NCBI RefSeq assembly: GCF_946892675.1 | Contig: NZ_CAMPOV010000001.1 | Location: forward strand, 2,702,033 to 2,766,032 | Direction: 5' to 3' | DNA: 64,000 nucleotides | From: Arthrobacter sp. Marseille-P9274 | GTDB taxonomy: Bacteria > Actinomycetota > Actinomycetes > Actinomycetales > Micrococcaceae | Shown here: in pieces, positions 49,556 to 58,668 of the stretch | Layout of the letters: each line of letters opens with the position of its first letter | Numbering within the stretch: the stretch's first letter is position 1 | Translations under genes and position numbers: made by a program | The notes under the pieces: generated by a model | What the model was told of the DNA's origin: nothing | Database searches by the model: none | The model's input: the letters and a program-made list of their open reading frames with translations, nothing else

Positions 49556-52189
49556 GTGTCCTCCATCCGGGCGCTGGCCCACGATCTGGCGGCCCGCAGC
49601 AACGACCAGCTGCGGGAGCTGTTCGTTGCCCGGCCGGATCTTTGCCTCCCTCCCGTTCCGGATTTCCCGGCCCTGGCCGCCCGCGCCTGCACCCGCGTCA
49701 GCCTGCAGCGCGCGCTGGAGAAGCTCAACCGGCCCGAGCTGGAACTGCTGGAAGCGCTGGTCCTGGCCACCGACGTCGATACCGGCACCGCCGCCGACGC
49801 CGCCGGCCTGGCCCCGTTGCTGGCCGCACCCGAGGGGCTGGCCCCGGATCAGCCGGTTCCTTACCTCCGGCGACTCCACGACCTGGGCCTGCTGGTGCGC
49901 GCGGACGGAGAGCCGCCGGCCACGGAGAGTGCGGAGAATAACGACGGCGGGGGCAGGCACTGCGCCTATCTTCCGCTGGCAAGCCTCGTGGACGTGCTCG
50001 GCCCCTACCCGGCGGCGCTGGGTCGCAGCCACCGCGCCCTGGCTTCGCTGAATGCGTCCACCGGCAGCAGGCTCGCCGCCGCCGCCACCGCGCTGCGCGC
50101 CGCCGGCCACCGCTTGGCCGGTCCGACCGGGGACGGGGCTGCCGCGGCCGCCGCGCTCGAGGGCTGGCTGCAGCTGCCGGATGTGTGGCCCGCGCTGCTG
50201 GCCGACGCTCCCCCGAAGACGGCGGACCTGCTGGAGCGGTTCCGTTCATCGCCCGTGGGTGCCGTGCCCGACGCGCTGCGTCCCATAGATGCGGCGGAGC
50301 CGCTCCGCCAGCCGGTGCCCTGGCTGCTGGCGCACGGCCTGCTGGTTCCGCTCGACAACACGCACGTGGAATTGCCGCGGGCCGTCGGACTCCTGCTCCG
50401 CGGGGGTGCGGTCGCCGCTCCGTGGCATGTCCGTCCCCCGCTGGCCCCCGGGCCCGGCGCATCCGGTGACGGCTCATCCGTTGTTCGCTCATCCGGTGCT
50501 GACGCGTCCGGGACCGTTCGGCCCGCTATCCGGGACAACGCGGCCTTCTCCGCGGTGGCGGAGACGCTGCGCCTGATGTCGGACCTGCTCGGCGCGGCGG
50601 CCCGGTCGCCGATAGCCACCCTGCGCGCCGGCGGCGTCGGCGTCCGGGAAGTGCGGCGGCTGGCGGAGGAGCTACAGGCCGGCACCCGGGGGACCGGCTG
50701 GCTGCTGGAACTCGCCGCGGCCGCGGGCCTGCTGGTGCTGGATGTCGATACCTCCCGCTGGATCCCGCACGGCGCCGAAGCCTACGCGGCACTGGACCGA
50801 CACCGGCAGTGGCAGCTGCTGGCCACCGCCTGGCTCGAACTCGGCCGCGCCCCCTCCCTCGCGGGCACCCCGACGGTCGGCTCCGCCACCTCCCTGCCGC
50901 GGCGGGGCACGGAAAAGGCGGCCACGGCCGGACCTGCCCCGGTGCGAGGCGCGCAGATCAACGTGCTGGCCGCCGAGGCCGCTCGTCCGGATGCACCGTC
51001 GGTGCGCCGCCGGCTGCTGGCTGCCCTGACGGAACTCACCCAACCGACAGCACGGGGCCAGGCCGGAACCGTCCCCGCCCCTTCCTCCGGCCAGGTCATC
51101 GCGTACCTTGGTTGGCAGGCGCCGCGGCAGCAGCGGAAGTTCGACCGGCTGGTTCCGGGCATGCTGGACGAAGCGGCGCGCCTGGGACTGATCGGCTCGG
51201 GCGCGCTGACCGCCTTCGGCGCCCTGCTGCTCGACGATCCGGCCGCTGCGGCCGAGCTGCTGGCCGATGCGCTGCCTGCCCCGCTGGCCCACTTCATGCT
51301 GCAGGGGGACCTGACCGCCGTCGCCCCGGGCTACCTCGAACCCGCCGTCGCGCGGCAGCTGCAGGAGCTCTCCAGCGCCGAAGGCCAGGGCCCGGCCGCC
51401 ATTCACCGGTTCTCCGCAGACTCCATCCGGCGGGCCCTCGACGCCGGCCGGGACGCGCCCGGAATCCTTGGTTTCCTGGAGCGGCACTCGGCCACCGGCG
51501 TGCCGCAGCCCCTGCGCTACCTGGTCGAGGACACTGCGGGGCGGCATGGCGCCATCCGGGTCGGATCGGCCGGTTCCTATCTCCGCGGCGAGGACCCCGA
51601 GCTCCTCGACGACCTGCTGGCGGATCCCCGCGCCGCCGGCCTCGGACTGCGCCGCCTCGCCCCGACCGTCGTCGCCGCCTCGGCGAGTGCCGCAGATCTG
51701 CTGGCTTCGCTCCGCAGCCTTGGCTACTCCCCCGCGCCGGACCGGGACGGGGTGCCGGCGCTTGGCAGCCCGGAGGGGACCCCGCCCGGAAACACCGAAC
51801 GCAGCGCACGGACGGAAGGCGCCTCCCCGCCGTCGTCCGCGGTCACCACCAACCCGTGGCAGCTCACGGAGGAGGACCTGCAGGCCCAGCTCGAGCTGCT
51901 GCACGGGAGCGCAGCCGACGGGGCCGGCAGGGCCGGCGAAGCCGAGCCGCTGCTGGCGCTGGAGACGCTGCGCCGCGCCATCCGGCTGAAGAAGCGCGTG
52001 CGGATGGGTATCGTGGACCCGCACGGCAACCACCGCCGGGAGATCCTGCAGCCGCTGTCGGTCGGCGGCGGCCGGCTCCGCGTGGCGGACCCGGACCGCG
52101 GCAACGAGCGGGTGGTGCCGATCCACCGCGTCATGGACATCGAGCTGGTGGAGGACACCGGCACCGAAAAGGAGCAAACGGATGGCTGA
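49556..52189 (+). CDS. Helicase-associated protein, partner of XPB
   Basis: An 877-residue protein of the actinobacterial helicase-associated family (Rv0862c-like as I recall). No Walker motifs are visible. The N-terminus has SSIRALAHDLAARSNDQLRELFVARPDL and repeated helix-turn-helix-like segments. A segment at about 600-720 (APGYLEPAVARQLQELSSAEGQGPAAIHRFSADSIRRALDAG..ILGFLERHSATGVPQPLRYLVEDTAGRHGAIRVG) is the most conserved-looking part. The last 70 residues (LRRAIRLKKRVRMGIVDPHG, LQPLSVGGGRLRVADPD) resemble a WYL domain. It overlaps the XPB gene by 8 bp, so the two are cotranslated. GTG start at 49556. Confidence 0.82.
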   Translation: MSSIRALAHDLAARSNDQLRELFVARPDLCLPPVPDFPALAARACTRVSLQRALEKLNRPELELLEALVLATDVDTGTAADAAGLAPLLAAPEGLAPDQPVPYLRRLHDLGLLVRADGEPPATESAENNDGGGRHCAYLPLASLVDVLGPYPAALGRSHRALASLNASTGSRLAAAATALRAAGHRLAGPTGDGAAAAAALEGWLQLPDVWPALLADAPPKTADLLERFRSSPVGAVPDALRPIDAAEPLRQPVPWLLAHGLLVPLDNTHVELPRAVGLLLRGGAVAAPWHVRPPLAPGPGASGDGSSVVRSSGADASGTVRPAIRDNAAFSAVAETLRLMSDLLGAAARSPIATLRAGGVGVREVRRLAEELQAGTRGTGWLLELAAAAGLLVLDVDTSRWIPHGAEAYAALDRHRQWQLLATAWLELGRAPSLAGTPTVGSATSLPRRGTEKAATAGPAPVRGAQINVLAAEAARPDAPSVRRRLLAALTELTQPTARGQAGTVPAPSSGQVIAYLGWQAPRQQRKFDRLVPGMLDEAARLGLIGSGALTAFGALLLDDPAAAAELLADALPAPLAHFMLQGDLTAVAPGYLEPAVARQLQELSSAEGQGPAAIHRFSADSIRRALDAGRDAPGILGFLERHSATGVPQPLRYLVEDTAGRHGAIRVGSAGSYLRGEDPELLDDLLADPRAAGLGLRRLAPTVVAASASAADLLASLRSLGYSPAPDRDGVPALGSPEGTPPGNTERSARTEGASPPSSAVTTNPWQLTEEDLQAQLELLHGSAADGAGRAGEAEPLLALETLRRAIRLKKRVRMGIVDPHGNHRREILQPLSVGGGRLRVADPDRGNERVVPIHRVMDIELVEDTGTEKEQTDG

Positions 52190-53855
52190 CGGGCCGCTGA
52201 TCGTCCAAAGCGACAAGACCATCCTGCTGGAAGTTGACCACGAGCAGGCCACCGAGGCCCGCCACGCCATCGCCGCGTTCGCGGAACTGGAGCGGGCCCC
52301 CGAGCACGTGCATTCGTACCGGATCACGCCGCTGGGCCTGTGGAACGCGAGGGCGGCAGGCGTGGACGCCGAGCAGGTGCTGGATACGCTGCTGAACTAC
52401 TCGCGATTCCCGGTGCCGCACGCCCTGCTGGTCGACATCGAAGAGACCATGTCCCGCTACGGCCGGTTGCGGCTGGAGAAGGATCCGCAGCACGGGCTGG
52501 TGCTGCGGACCAACGACTACCCCGTGCTCGAGGAGGTCATGCATGCCAAGAAGATCAAGCCCCTGCTTGGCCCGCGGATCGACGCCGAGACCACGGTGGT
52601 GCACTCCTCCGGGCGCGGCCAGCTCAAGCAGCTGCTGCTGAAGCTCGGCTGGCCCGCCGAGGACCTGGCCGGCTACGTGGACGGTACGCCGCACCCGATC
52701 CGGCTGACCGAGACGCCTGGCGCAGGCAAGGACAGCGGCGGCTGGCAGCTGCGGCCCTACCAGCAGGTCGCCGCGGAGAACTTCTGGTCCGGCGGGTCCG
52801 GCGTGGTCGTCCTGCCCTGCGGCGCGGGCAAGACGCTCGTGGGCGCCGCGGCCATGGCCACCAGCAGCACCACCACGCTGATCCTGGTCACCAACACCGT
52901 CTCCGCGCGGCAGTGGAAGGACGAGCTGCTGCGCCGCACCACGCTGACCGAGGAAGAGATCGGCGAATATTCCGGCGCCGTCAAGGAGGTCCGGCCGGTC
53001 ACCATCGCGACGTACCAGGTCCTGACGATGCGCCGCGGCGGGATCTACCCGCATCTGGAACTGGTGGACGGCCACGACTGGGGCCTGATCATCTATGACG
53101 AGGTGCATCTGCTGCCCGCCCCGATCTTCCGCATGACGGCGGACCTGCAGGCGAGGCGGCGGCTCGGCCTGACGGCCACGCTGGTCCGCGAGGACGGCCG
53201 CGAAGGCGAGGTCTTCTCGCTGATCGGACCGAAGCGCTACGACGCCCCGTGGAAGGACATCGAGGCGCAGGGCTACATCGCCCCGGCGGACTGCGTGGAA
53301 GTGCGCGTGGACCTGCCCCGCGATGAGCGGGTGGCCTACGCCATGGCCGACGACGGCGACAAGTACCGCCTGTGCGCGGCGTCCGACACCAAGTCAGACG
53401 TCGTGGAGCGGCTCGCCGCCCGCCACCGCGGGGAGCAGCTCCTCGTGATCGGCCAGTACATCGACCAGCTGGACGACCTCGCCGAGCGCCTCGATGCCCC
53501 CGTGATCAAGGGCGAAACCTCGGTCAAGGAACGGCAGCGGCTCTTCGATGAATTCCGCGCCGGCAGCATCCATACGCTCGTGGTCTCCAAGGTGGCAAAC
53601 TTCTCCATCGATCTTCCGGAGGCCTCGGTGGCGATCCAGGTTTCCGGTTCCTTCGGCTCCCGCCAAGAGGAGGCCCAGCGGCTGGGCCGGCTGCTGCGGC
53701 CCAAGTCGGACGGCCGCGCCGCCCGCTTCTACACCGTGGTCGCCCGTGACACCCTGGACCAGGACTACGCCGCCAAACGCCAGCGCTTCCTGGCCGAACA
53801 AGGCTATGCCTACACGATCATGGACGCCCAGGACATCCCGAACCCCGCGGAGTAG
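52182..53855 (+). CDS. Bacterial XPB (ERCC3-type) DNA helicase
   Basis: A 557-residue superfamily 2 helicase, the bacterial relative of the TFIIH repair subunit. An N-terminal damage-recognition-like domain covers residues about 1-170. Walker A is CGAGKT with K217, Walker B DEVH at 306-309, motif III GLTATLVRED, and the RED region LVREDGREGEVFSLIGPKRYD. Motif VI is QRLGRLLRPKSDGRA; a thumb-like stretch lies near LARDERVAYA-equivalent residues 385-410. It overlaps the preceding partner gene. A hairpin follows at 53860-53889. Confidence 0.95.
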   Translation: MADGPLIVQSDKTILLEVDHEQATEARHAIAAFAELERAPEHVHSYRITPLGLWNARAAGVDAEQVLDTLLNYSRFPVPHALLVDIEETMSRYGRLRLEKDPQHGLVLRTNDYPVLEEVMHAKKIKPLLGPRIDAETTVVHSSGRGQLKQLLLKLGWPAEDLAGYVDGTPHPIRLTETPGAGKDSGGWQLRPYQQVAAENFWSGGSGVVVLPCGAGKTLVGAAAMATSSTTTLILVTNTVSARQWKDELLRRTTLTEEEIGEYSGAVKEVRPVTIATYQVLTMRRGGIYPHLELVDGHDWGLIIYDEVHLLPAPIFRMTADLQARRRLGLTATLVREDGREGEVFSLIGPKRYDAPWKDIEAQGYIAPADCVEVRVDLPRDERVAYAMADDGDKYRLCAASDTKSDVVERLAARHRGEQLLVIGQYIDQLDDLAERLDAPVIKGETSVKERQRLFDEFRAGSIHTLVVSKVANFSIDLPEASVAIQVSGSFGSRQEEAQRLGRLLRPKSDGRAARFYTVVARDTLDQDYAAKRQRFLAEQGYAYTIMDAQDIPNPAE

Positions 53856-53859
53856 GCCC

Positions 53860-53889
53860 GGCCGCCCGCACGCCCGGCTGCGGGCGGCC
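53860..53889 (+). terminator. Terminator after the XPB gene
   Basis: GGCCGCCCGCA (53860-53870) pairs fully with TGCGGGCGGCC (53879-53889) with an 8-nt loop, 5 bp after the stop. There is no T-run. Confidence 0.6.
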
Positions 53890-53988
53890 GCAGGGACCGC
53901 CGTCGTCCGCGTTGCGCCAAGGTGGCTCTGGGCCCGCTCCCACCCGACGTGCAGACAACTCCCAGAAACTGTGAGCATACTGGGAAAT

Positions 53989-54699
53989 GTGAAGAAGAAC
54001 GGACCTGAAGCACGCCTGCTCGTTGTCGACGACGAACCCAACATCCGCGAGCTGCTTTCGACCTCCTTGCGGTTCGCCGGGTTCGATGTCGTTGCTGCCG
54101 CGAACGGGCGCGACGCCCTCGCCGCGGCCGAGCAGCACAACCCGGACCTCGCGGTGCTGGACGTCATGCTGCCGGACATGGACGGATTCACGGTCACCCG
54201 GCGGCTGCGGGCCGCGGGCCGGCACTTCCCCGTCGTCTTCCTGACCGCCCGGGACGACACCGAGGACAAGGTCACCGGCCTGACTGTCGGCGGTGATGAC
54301 TACGTCACCAAGCCCTTCAGCCTCGACGAGGTCGTGGCCCGCATCCGGGCCGTGCTGCGGCGCACCCAGCCGCTGCTGGAAGACGACGCGGTCATCCAGG
54401 TGGAGGATCTGGAGCTCGACGACGACGCGCATGAGGTCCGCCGCGGCGGCCAGGTCATCGACCTCTCTCCGACCGAGTTCAAGCTGCTGCGCTACCTGAT
54501 GCTCAACCCAAACCGGGTGCTCTCCAAGGCCCAGATCCTCGATCATGTCTGGGAGTACGACTTCAACGGCGATGCGTCCATTGTGGAGTCCTATATCTCC
54601 TACCTGCGCCGGAAGATCGATATCAATCCGGACGCCCCGGCTCTCATCCAGACCAAGCGCGGAGTGGGGTATCTGCTCCGCACGTCGGAAAAGCGCTGA
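53989..54699 (+). CDS. OmpR-family response regulator
   Basis: A 236-residue regulator. The receiver domain has acidic pocket D14-D15, phosphoacceptor D58 in LAVLDVMLPDMDG, the T/S in LTARDD and the lysine in VTKPFSLDEV. The OmpR winged helix (about 135-232) has LSPTEFKLLRYLMLNPNRVLSKAQILDHVWEY and the C-terminal KRGVGYLLR. Start is GTG 53989 with GGGA close upstream; an in-frame GTG at 53971 would add six residues. The histidine kinase follows after 2 bp. Confidence 0.92.
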   Translation: MKKNGPEARLLVVDDEPNIRELLSTSLRFAGFDVVAAANGRDALAAAEQHNPDLAVLDVMLPDMDGFTVTRRLRAAGRHFPVVFLTARDDTEDKVTGLTVGGDDYVTKPFSLDEVVARIRAVLRRTQPLLEDDAVIQVEDLELDDDAHEVRRGGQVIDLSPTEFKLLRYLMLNPNRVLSKAQILDHVWEYDFNGDASIVESYISYLRRKIDINPDAPALIQTKRGVGYLLRTSEKR

Positions 54700-54701
54700 C
54701 C

Positions 54702-56159
54702 TTGCTGGAGCGGTGGAACCGTGTCTCGTTGCGGACGCAACTGGTGGCGATTATCAGCGTGCTCGTCGCCACCACGATCGCGGTGCTTTCGGCCTTCACC
54801 ATCGCGTTCATCCGCAACGACCTGGTCGGGCGGCTGGACCTCAACCTCATCAACAACGCGGAGGTAATGGGCGGAGTACTGCTGTCCCGCGATGACGCAA
54901 ACCTACGGCTGAGCGGCTACTACGGCGCGCTCCTGCTTCCCGACGGAACAAGCATCAGGAAGACGCCGCGTGTCGACGGCGATGCACCGGCAGTGCCGGA
55001 ACTGACCCTGCCGGAGGTGCTCCGGCTCGGCAAATCCGCAATCTTCGATCTCAAAGGCACCGCCGCGGGAAGCCCGGGATGGCGTGCGTTTGCCTACGTG
55101 CTGCCCAACGAGGGCGGTACCGTCGTGATCGCCCGGTCCTACAAGGAAATCAACGACACCGTAGACTCCGCCACGGCGCTGAGCCTGCTGCTGGGACTCT
55201 TTGCCACCGTGTCGGCTTCGGCGATCGCGTGGCTTGCCGTCACGCGCGCCTTCCGGCCCTTGGCCAGGGTGGAGAAAACGGCCGCCGCTATCGCCGCCGG
55301 GGACCTTTCCCGCCGCGTGGAGGTGGACAACCCGGCCACGGAAATCGGACGGCTCTCGAGTTCCCTGAACGCGATGCTTGCCCACATCGAAACCGCGTTC
55401 GCCGCCAAGGCCGCCTCGGAGACGGGCATGCGGCGGTTCGTCGCCGACGCATCCCACGAGCTGCGCACGCCCCTGGTAACCATCCGGGGCTTCTCAGAGC
55501 TTTACCGCCACGGGGCCCTCCAGACGGAGGAAGACGTCAAGGCCGCGATGGGCCGGATCGAGGCCGAGGCCCAGCGCATGGGGCAACTGGTGGAGGACCT
55601 GCTGACCCTGGCCCGCGTGGACGAGCAGCGTCCGCTGGAGTCGAAGCCGCTGGACCTCCTGCTGCTGGGCAACGATGCCGCGATGGATGCCCGCGCGAGC
55701 GCCCCCGACCGCGAGATCAGCGTGATCGGGCTCGACGGGGCCGCCCCGCGCCCCGCCCCCGTTGTGGGCGACGAAGGCCGGCTGCGGCAGGTGATGGCGA
55801 ACCTGGTCACCAACGCCCTGCGCTACACGCCGGGCGGTTCCCCGATCGAGATCGCCGTCGGCGTGGAGCCGGTGATCGCGGACCGCAAGGACTCGGTGAT
55901 CGAGGTGCGGGACCACGGCCCCGGAATTTCCGACGACGACGCCGCCCGGGTCTTCGAGCGCTTCTATCGTGCGGACACCTCCCGCTACCGCGAGACGGGC
56001 GGGACCGGGTTGGGCCTGGCCATCGTTGCCGCCCTCGTGGCCCAGCACGATGGCACGGTGCGGCTGAGCGAAACGGAGGGCGGCGGCGCCACCATGTCGA
56101 TCCGCATCCCGTACGAGCCGCTCCCCGAGGTCCCGAATAGCAATTACGAGATCGACTGA
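54702..56159 (+). CDS. Sensor histidine kinase
   Basis: A 485-residue membrane kinase. TM1 lies at about 12-36, an extracytoplasmic domain at about 37-155, TM2 at about 158-180, and HAMP at about 180-235 (AFRPLARVEKTAAAIAAGDLSRRV). HisKA has H252 in FVADASHELRTPL. The ATPase domain has N box NLVTNALRYTPGG, G1 DHGPGIS and G2 GGTGLGLAIV. The TTG start at 54702 follows the regulator's TGA by 2 bp. Signal unknown; no obvious target operon is adjacent. Confidence 0.93.
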   Translation: MLERWNRVSLRTQLVAIISVLVATTIAVLSAFTIAFIRNDLVGRLDLNLINNAEVMGGVLLSRDDANLRLSGYYGALLLPDGTSIRKTPRVDGDAPAVPELTLPEVLRLGKSAIFDLKGTAAGSPGWRAFAYVLPNEGGTVVIARSYKEINDTVDSATALSLLLGLFATVSASAIAWLAVTRAFRPLARVEKTAAAIAAGDLSRRVEVDNPATEIGRLSSSLNAMLAHIETAFAAKAASETGMRRFVADASHELRTPLVTIRGFSELYRHGALQTEEDVKAAMGRIEAEAQRMGQLVEDLLTLARVDEQRPLESKPLDLLLLGNDAAMDARASAPDREISVIGLDGAAPRPAPVVGDEGRLRQVMANLVTNALRYTPGGSPIEIAVGVEPVIADRKDSVIEVRDHGPGISDDDAARVFERFYRADTSRYRETGGTGLGLAIVAALVAQHDGTVRLSETEGGGATMSIRIPYEPLPEVPNSNYEID

Positions 56160-56164
56160 CGCCT

Positions 56165-56182
56165 CAGGTTATCCACAACCTG
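56165..56182 (+). terminator. Small hairpin after the kinase gene, containing TTATCCACA
   Basis: CAGGTT-N6-AACCTG directly follows the kinase stop. The bases 56169-56177 read TTATCCACA, a perfect DnaA box. Whether it acts as terminator, DnaA site or neither is open. Confidence 0.4.
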
Positions 56183-56259
56183 CAGTCCGCCCTCGTCCGG
56201 GGGCGGGGACGCGCCTAGCCTCGAAGTGTCATCAAGCCTCAACTTCGAAGGATTCGATC

Positions 56260-56550
56260 ATGGCGGTATTCCACGTAGACAGCGAAGCCCTCAACGCCAA
56301 GAGCATGGCCGTGCAGGGCACCATCGGCCGGCTCCAGTCCGAGGTCAACACCATGCAGGCCGGCCTGCGCGAACTTGAGTCGCTCTGGACCGGCTCCGCC
56401 TCCGCGAACTTCCAGCAGCTCGTCAGCGAATGGCGGGCTACGCAGCTGAAGGTGGAGGAATCCTTGGCCAGCATCAATGCCGCCTTGGCCCAGGCCTCCC
56501 AGCAGTACGCGCAGGCGGAGGAGGCCAACGCCCGTATGTTCATGGGCTAA
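56260..56550 (+). CDS. WXG100-family protein (ESAT-6-like)
   Basis: A 96-residue helical hairpin protein with the W43-T44-G45 turn (LESLWTGSASANFQ) and two amphipathic helices on either side. Such proteins are usually secreted as dimers by ESX/type VII systems. No EccC ATPase or partner WXG gene is nearby, so it is an orphan here. The tail EEANARMFMG lacks a clear YxxxD export signal; YAQAEEANA comes closest. ATG 56260 follows GAAGGATTC. Confidence 0.9.
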   Translation: MAVFHVDSEALNAKSMAVQGTIGRLQSEVNTMQAGLRELESLWTGSASANFQQLVSEWRATQLKVEESLASINAALAQASQQYAQAEEANARMFMG

Positions 56551-56642
56551 GTCGGGGCCGGCATCCGGGCCGCCGGATTCCCCCGCGCCGCCCTCGGCGA
56601 GGCGTCGCGTCCGCCGCGGCCGGCCGCCGGCGGCCTGCGATG

Positions 56643-57581
56643 CTAGTTCCGTTCCGGAGTCCCCTGGTGGAACCGCAGCCGCCACTGCTCCCCGTCCCGG
56701 AGCCAGAGCGAACTGCGCAGGGCGGATCCGGTCCGCGTGCTGGTGCGGTACGTCAGCAGGATGCTGTCTTCGCCCAACCGTTCAGCGGCGAAGAGCTCCA
56801 AGGACGCGTCGGTCTCGGGATCCTCCTGGAGCGAGCTGATCATGGCATCCCTGGTCCACATCCGGCCCGACTGCCCGATCTCCGCGAAGTCCGGATGCAA
56901 CAGCACGCCGAGCCGGCCGAAGTCCGCACGGGTCCCTGGATCCAGCAATTCCTTCTCGAGCCGGAGCACCACGTCCTCGGCCGAACCCTGCCCGGCCTCG
57001 TCGTAGTCCTCGAGGGCGGAGAACAGGTCCGGCTCGGATGAAGGGAGCTGCGGCTCATTGGCCGGCACCGCCGATTCCGCGACGGCCGAGGTGGTTTCGG
57101 CATGGCTGGGCAGGGCGCCGGCAAATCCGGGCCCGTGCGGGATGACGGAACCGTTCTGGAAGGCGGTGGCCACCGCACGGGCCCGCACATCGGCGGCCTC
57201 GTTCAGGTCGTGCCCGGCATGGCCCTTGACCCACTCGAACTCGTAGCTGCGGCCCTTGATCGCGGCGTCGATCTGCTGCAGCAGGTCCACGTTGAGGACC
57301 GGCTTGCCGTCCGCCTTGCGCCAGCCCTTGCGCTTCCATCCCGGCATCCATTTGGTGATGCAGTTGATGACGTACTGGCTGTCGCACAGGATGCGCAGGG
57401 GTTCCTGCGGGATATGCTCGGTCGCCTTGAACAGGTCCAGCACGGCCATGAGCTCGCCCTGGTTGTTGGTTCCGTGCGGCCAGCCTCCTGCTGCCCAGGA
57501 GTTCTCGTCGATGAACCAGGCCCAGCCCGCGGGCCCGGGATTGCCGAGGGCCGAGCCGTCGGCGGCAGCAGTAATGGTCAT
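56643..57581 (-). CDS. rnhA: Ribonuclease HI fused to an NTF2-like domain
   Basis: Degrades RNA in RNA-DNA hybrids. Residues 1-145 are a complete RNase HI: D8 (AADGSALGNPG), E43 (NNQGELMAV), D67 (CDSQYVIN) and D131 (GHAGHDLNEAAD) form the active site. After an acidic linker, residues about 200-312 (LRLEKELLDPGTRADFGRLGVLLHPDFAEIGQSGRMWTRDAMISSL; TYRTSTRTGSALRSSLWLRDGEQWRLRFHQGTPER) match the DUF4440/SnoaL-like NTF2 fold. The fusion is unusual for RNase HI. It converges on the WXG100 gene and diverges from the DUF4031-HD gene. Confidence 0.9.
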   Translation of the reverse strand: MTITAAADGSALGNPGPAGWAWFIDENSWAAGGWPHGTNNQGELMAVLDLFKATEHIPQEPLRILCDSQYVINCITKWMPGWKRKGWRKADGKPVLNVDLLQQIDAAIKGRSYEFEWVKGHAGHDLNEAADVRARAVATAFQNGSVIPHGPGFAGALPSHAETTSAVAESAVPANEPQLPSSEPDLFSALEDYDEAGQGSAEDVVLRLEKELLDPGTRADFGRLGVLLHPDFAEIGQSGRMWTRDAMISSLQEDPETDASLELFAAERLGEDSILLTYRTSTRTGSALRSSLWLRDGEQWRLRFHQGTPERN

Positions 57582-57632
57582 GTCCCTATCTTTTCAGATC
57601 ACCGCAGGCGGTATTGGATCTAGGCTTGCAGG

Positions 57633-58538
57633 ATGGCAATCCTGATCGATCCACCCCGCTGGCCGGCACACGGAACCCGCTTCTCGCATCTGGTCTCCGA
57701 CGACTCGCTGGAGGAACTTCATGCCTTCGCCGCGGCTGCCGACGTGCCGCCGCGGGCCTTCGATCTCGACCATTACGACGTGCCGCTGGAGCGGTATGCG
57801 GAACTCGTGGTCCTCGGTGCGCAGGAGGTATCCGGGGCGGAACTCGTGCGCCGGCTGATCGGGAGTGGGCTGCGCGTGCCCGCCCGGCGCCGTTCCGGGA
57901 AGCTGGGCACGGCACTCGCCTCGCGCTGGGCCGGCGTCATGCCGGATCATCCCGGGCTGGGCCGCGAACTCATCCGCCGTTGGGGCGAAGAGCACCGGCA
58001 CTACCACGACCGGGTGCACCTGCTGGCCGTGCTCGACAGCCTCGACCTGCTGAGGGAGGCGGGCGAAAACCCGGGCCCTCTTCCCCGCGCCGTCACGCTG
58101 GCCGCGTGGTTCCACGACGCGGTCTACAACGGCGTGGCCGGCCGGGACGAACAGGATTCGGCGGATCTTGCCGCCCGGCTGCTGCCCTCCGCCGGCATTC
58201 CGGCGGCCGAGGTGGACGAGGTGGTCCGGCTGGTGCTGCTGACCGCGGGCCATTCGCCCGAGCTGCAGGATGCTGCCGGCGCCCTGCTCTGCGACGCCGA
58301 CCTGTCCGTCCTGGGACAGGAGCCGGACGGCTACCGCCGGTACCTGCACAACGTCCGCAAAGAGTACGCGCACATTGCCGACGCTGACTTCGCGGCCGGG
58401 CGCGCCGCCGTCGTACGCCGGCTGCTGGCACTGGATCCGCTCTACCGCACGGCCGCCGGCCGCAGGCTGTGGCTGGAGCGGGCACGGGCCAACCTTGCCG
58501 CCGAGCTGGTAGCAGCGCCTGCCGGGGATCTTCGCTAG
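57633..58538 (+). CDS. DUF4031-HD domain fusion protein
   Basis: A 301-residue two-domain protein. Residues 1-85 are DUF4031 (ILIDPPRWPAHGTRFSHLVSDDSLEELHAFA; FDLDHYDVPLERY). Residues about 100-295 form a predicted HD-type metal phosphohydrolase (HRHYHDRVHLLAVLDSL; AAWFHDAVYNGVAG; LLCDADLSVLG; VRKEYAHI). DUF4031 proteins normally stand alone. The substrate is unknown; a small phosphorylated metabolite or nucleotide is typical for HD proteins. Confidence 0.85.
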   Translation: MAILIDPPRWPAHGTRFSHLVSDDSLEELHAFAAAADVPPRAFDLDHYDVPLERYAELVVLGAQEVSGAELVRRLIGSGLRVPARRRSGKLGTALASRWAGVMPDHPGLGRELIRRWGEEHRHYHDRVHLLAVLDSLDLLREAGENPGPLPRAVTLAAWFHDAVYNGVAGRDEQDSADLAARLLPSAGIPAAEVDEVVRLVLLTAGHSPELQDAAGALLCDADLSVLGQEPDGYRRYLHNVRKEYAHIADADFAAGRAAVVRRLLALDPLYRTAAGRRLWLERARANLAAELVAAPAGDLR

Positions 58539-58668
58539 CTGCCGATCGACGGCGTGCAGGAGCGTCCGGGCGGGCCGGGTGGCCCAGGGGGCGGGTGGCG
58601 CCGAGTTCGCCCTGGACGCTTGGGATGACGTTCAGCAGCGTCTGCGCGAAGAGCCAGAAATTGATGAC

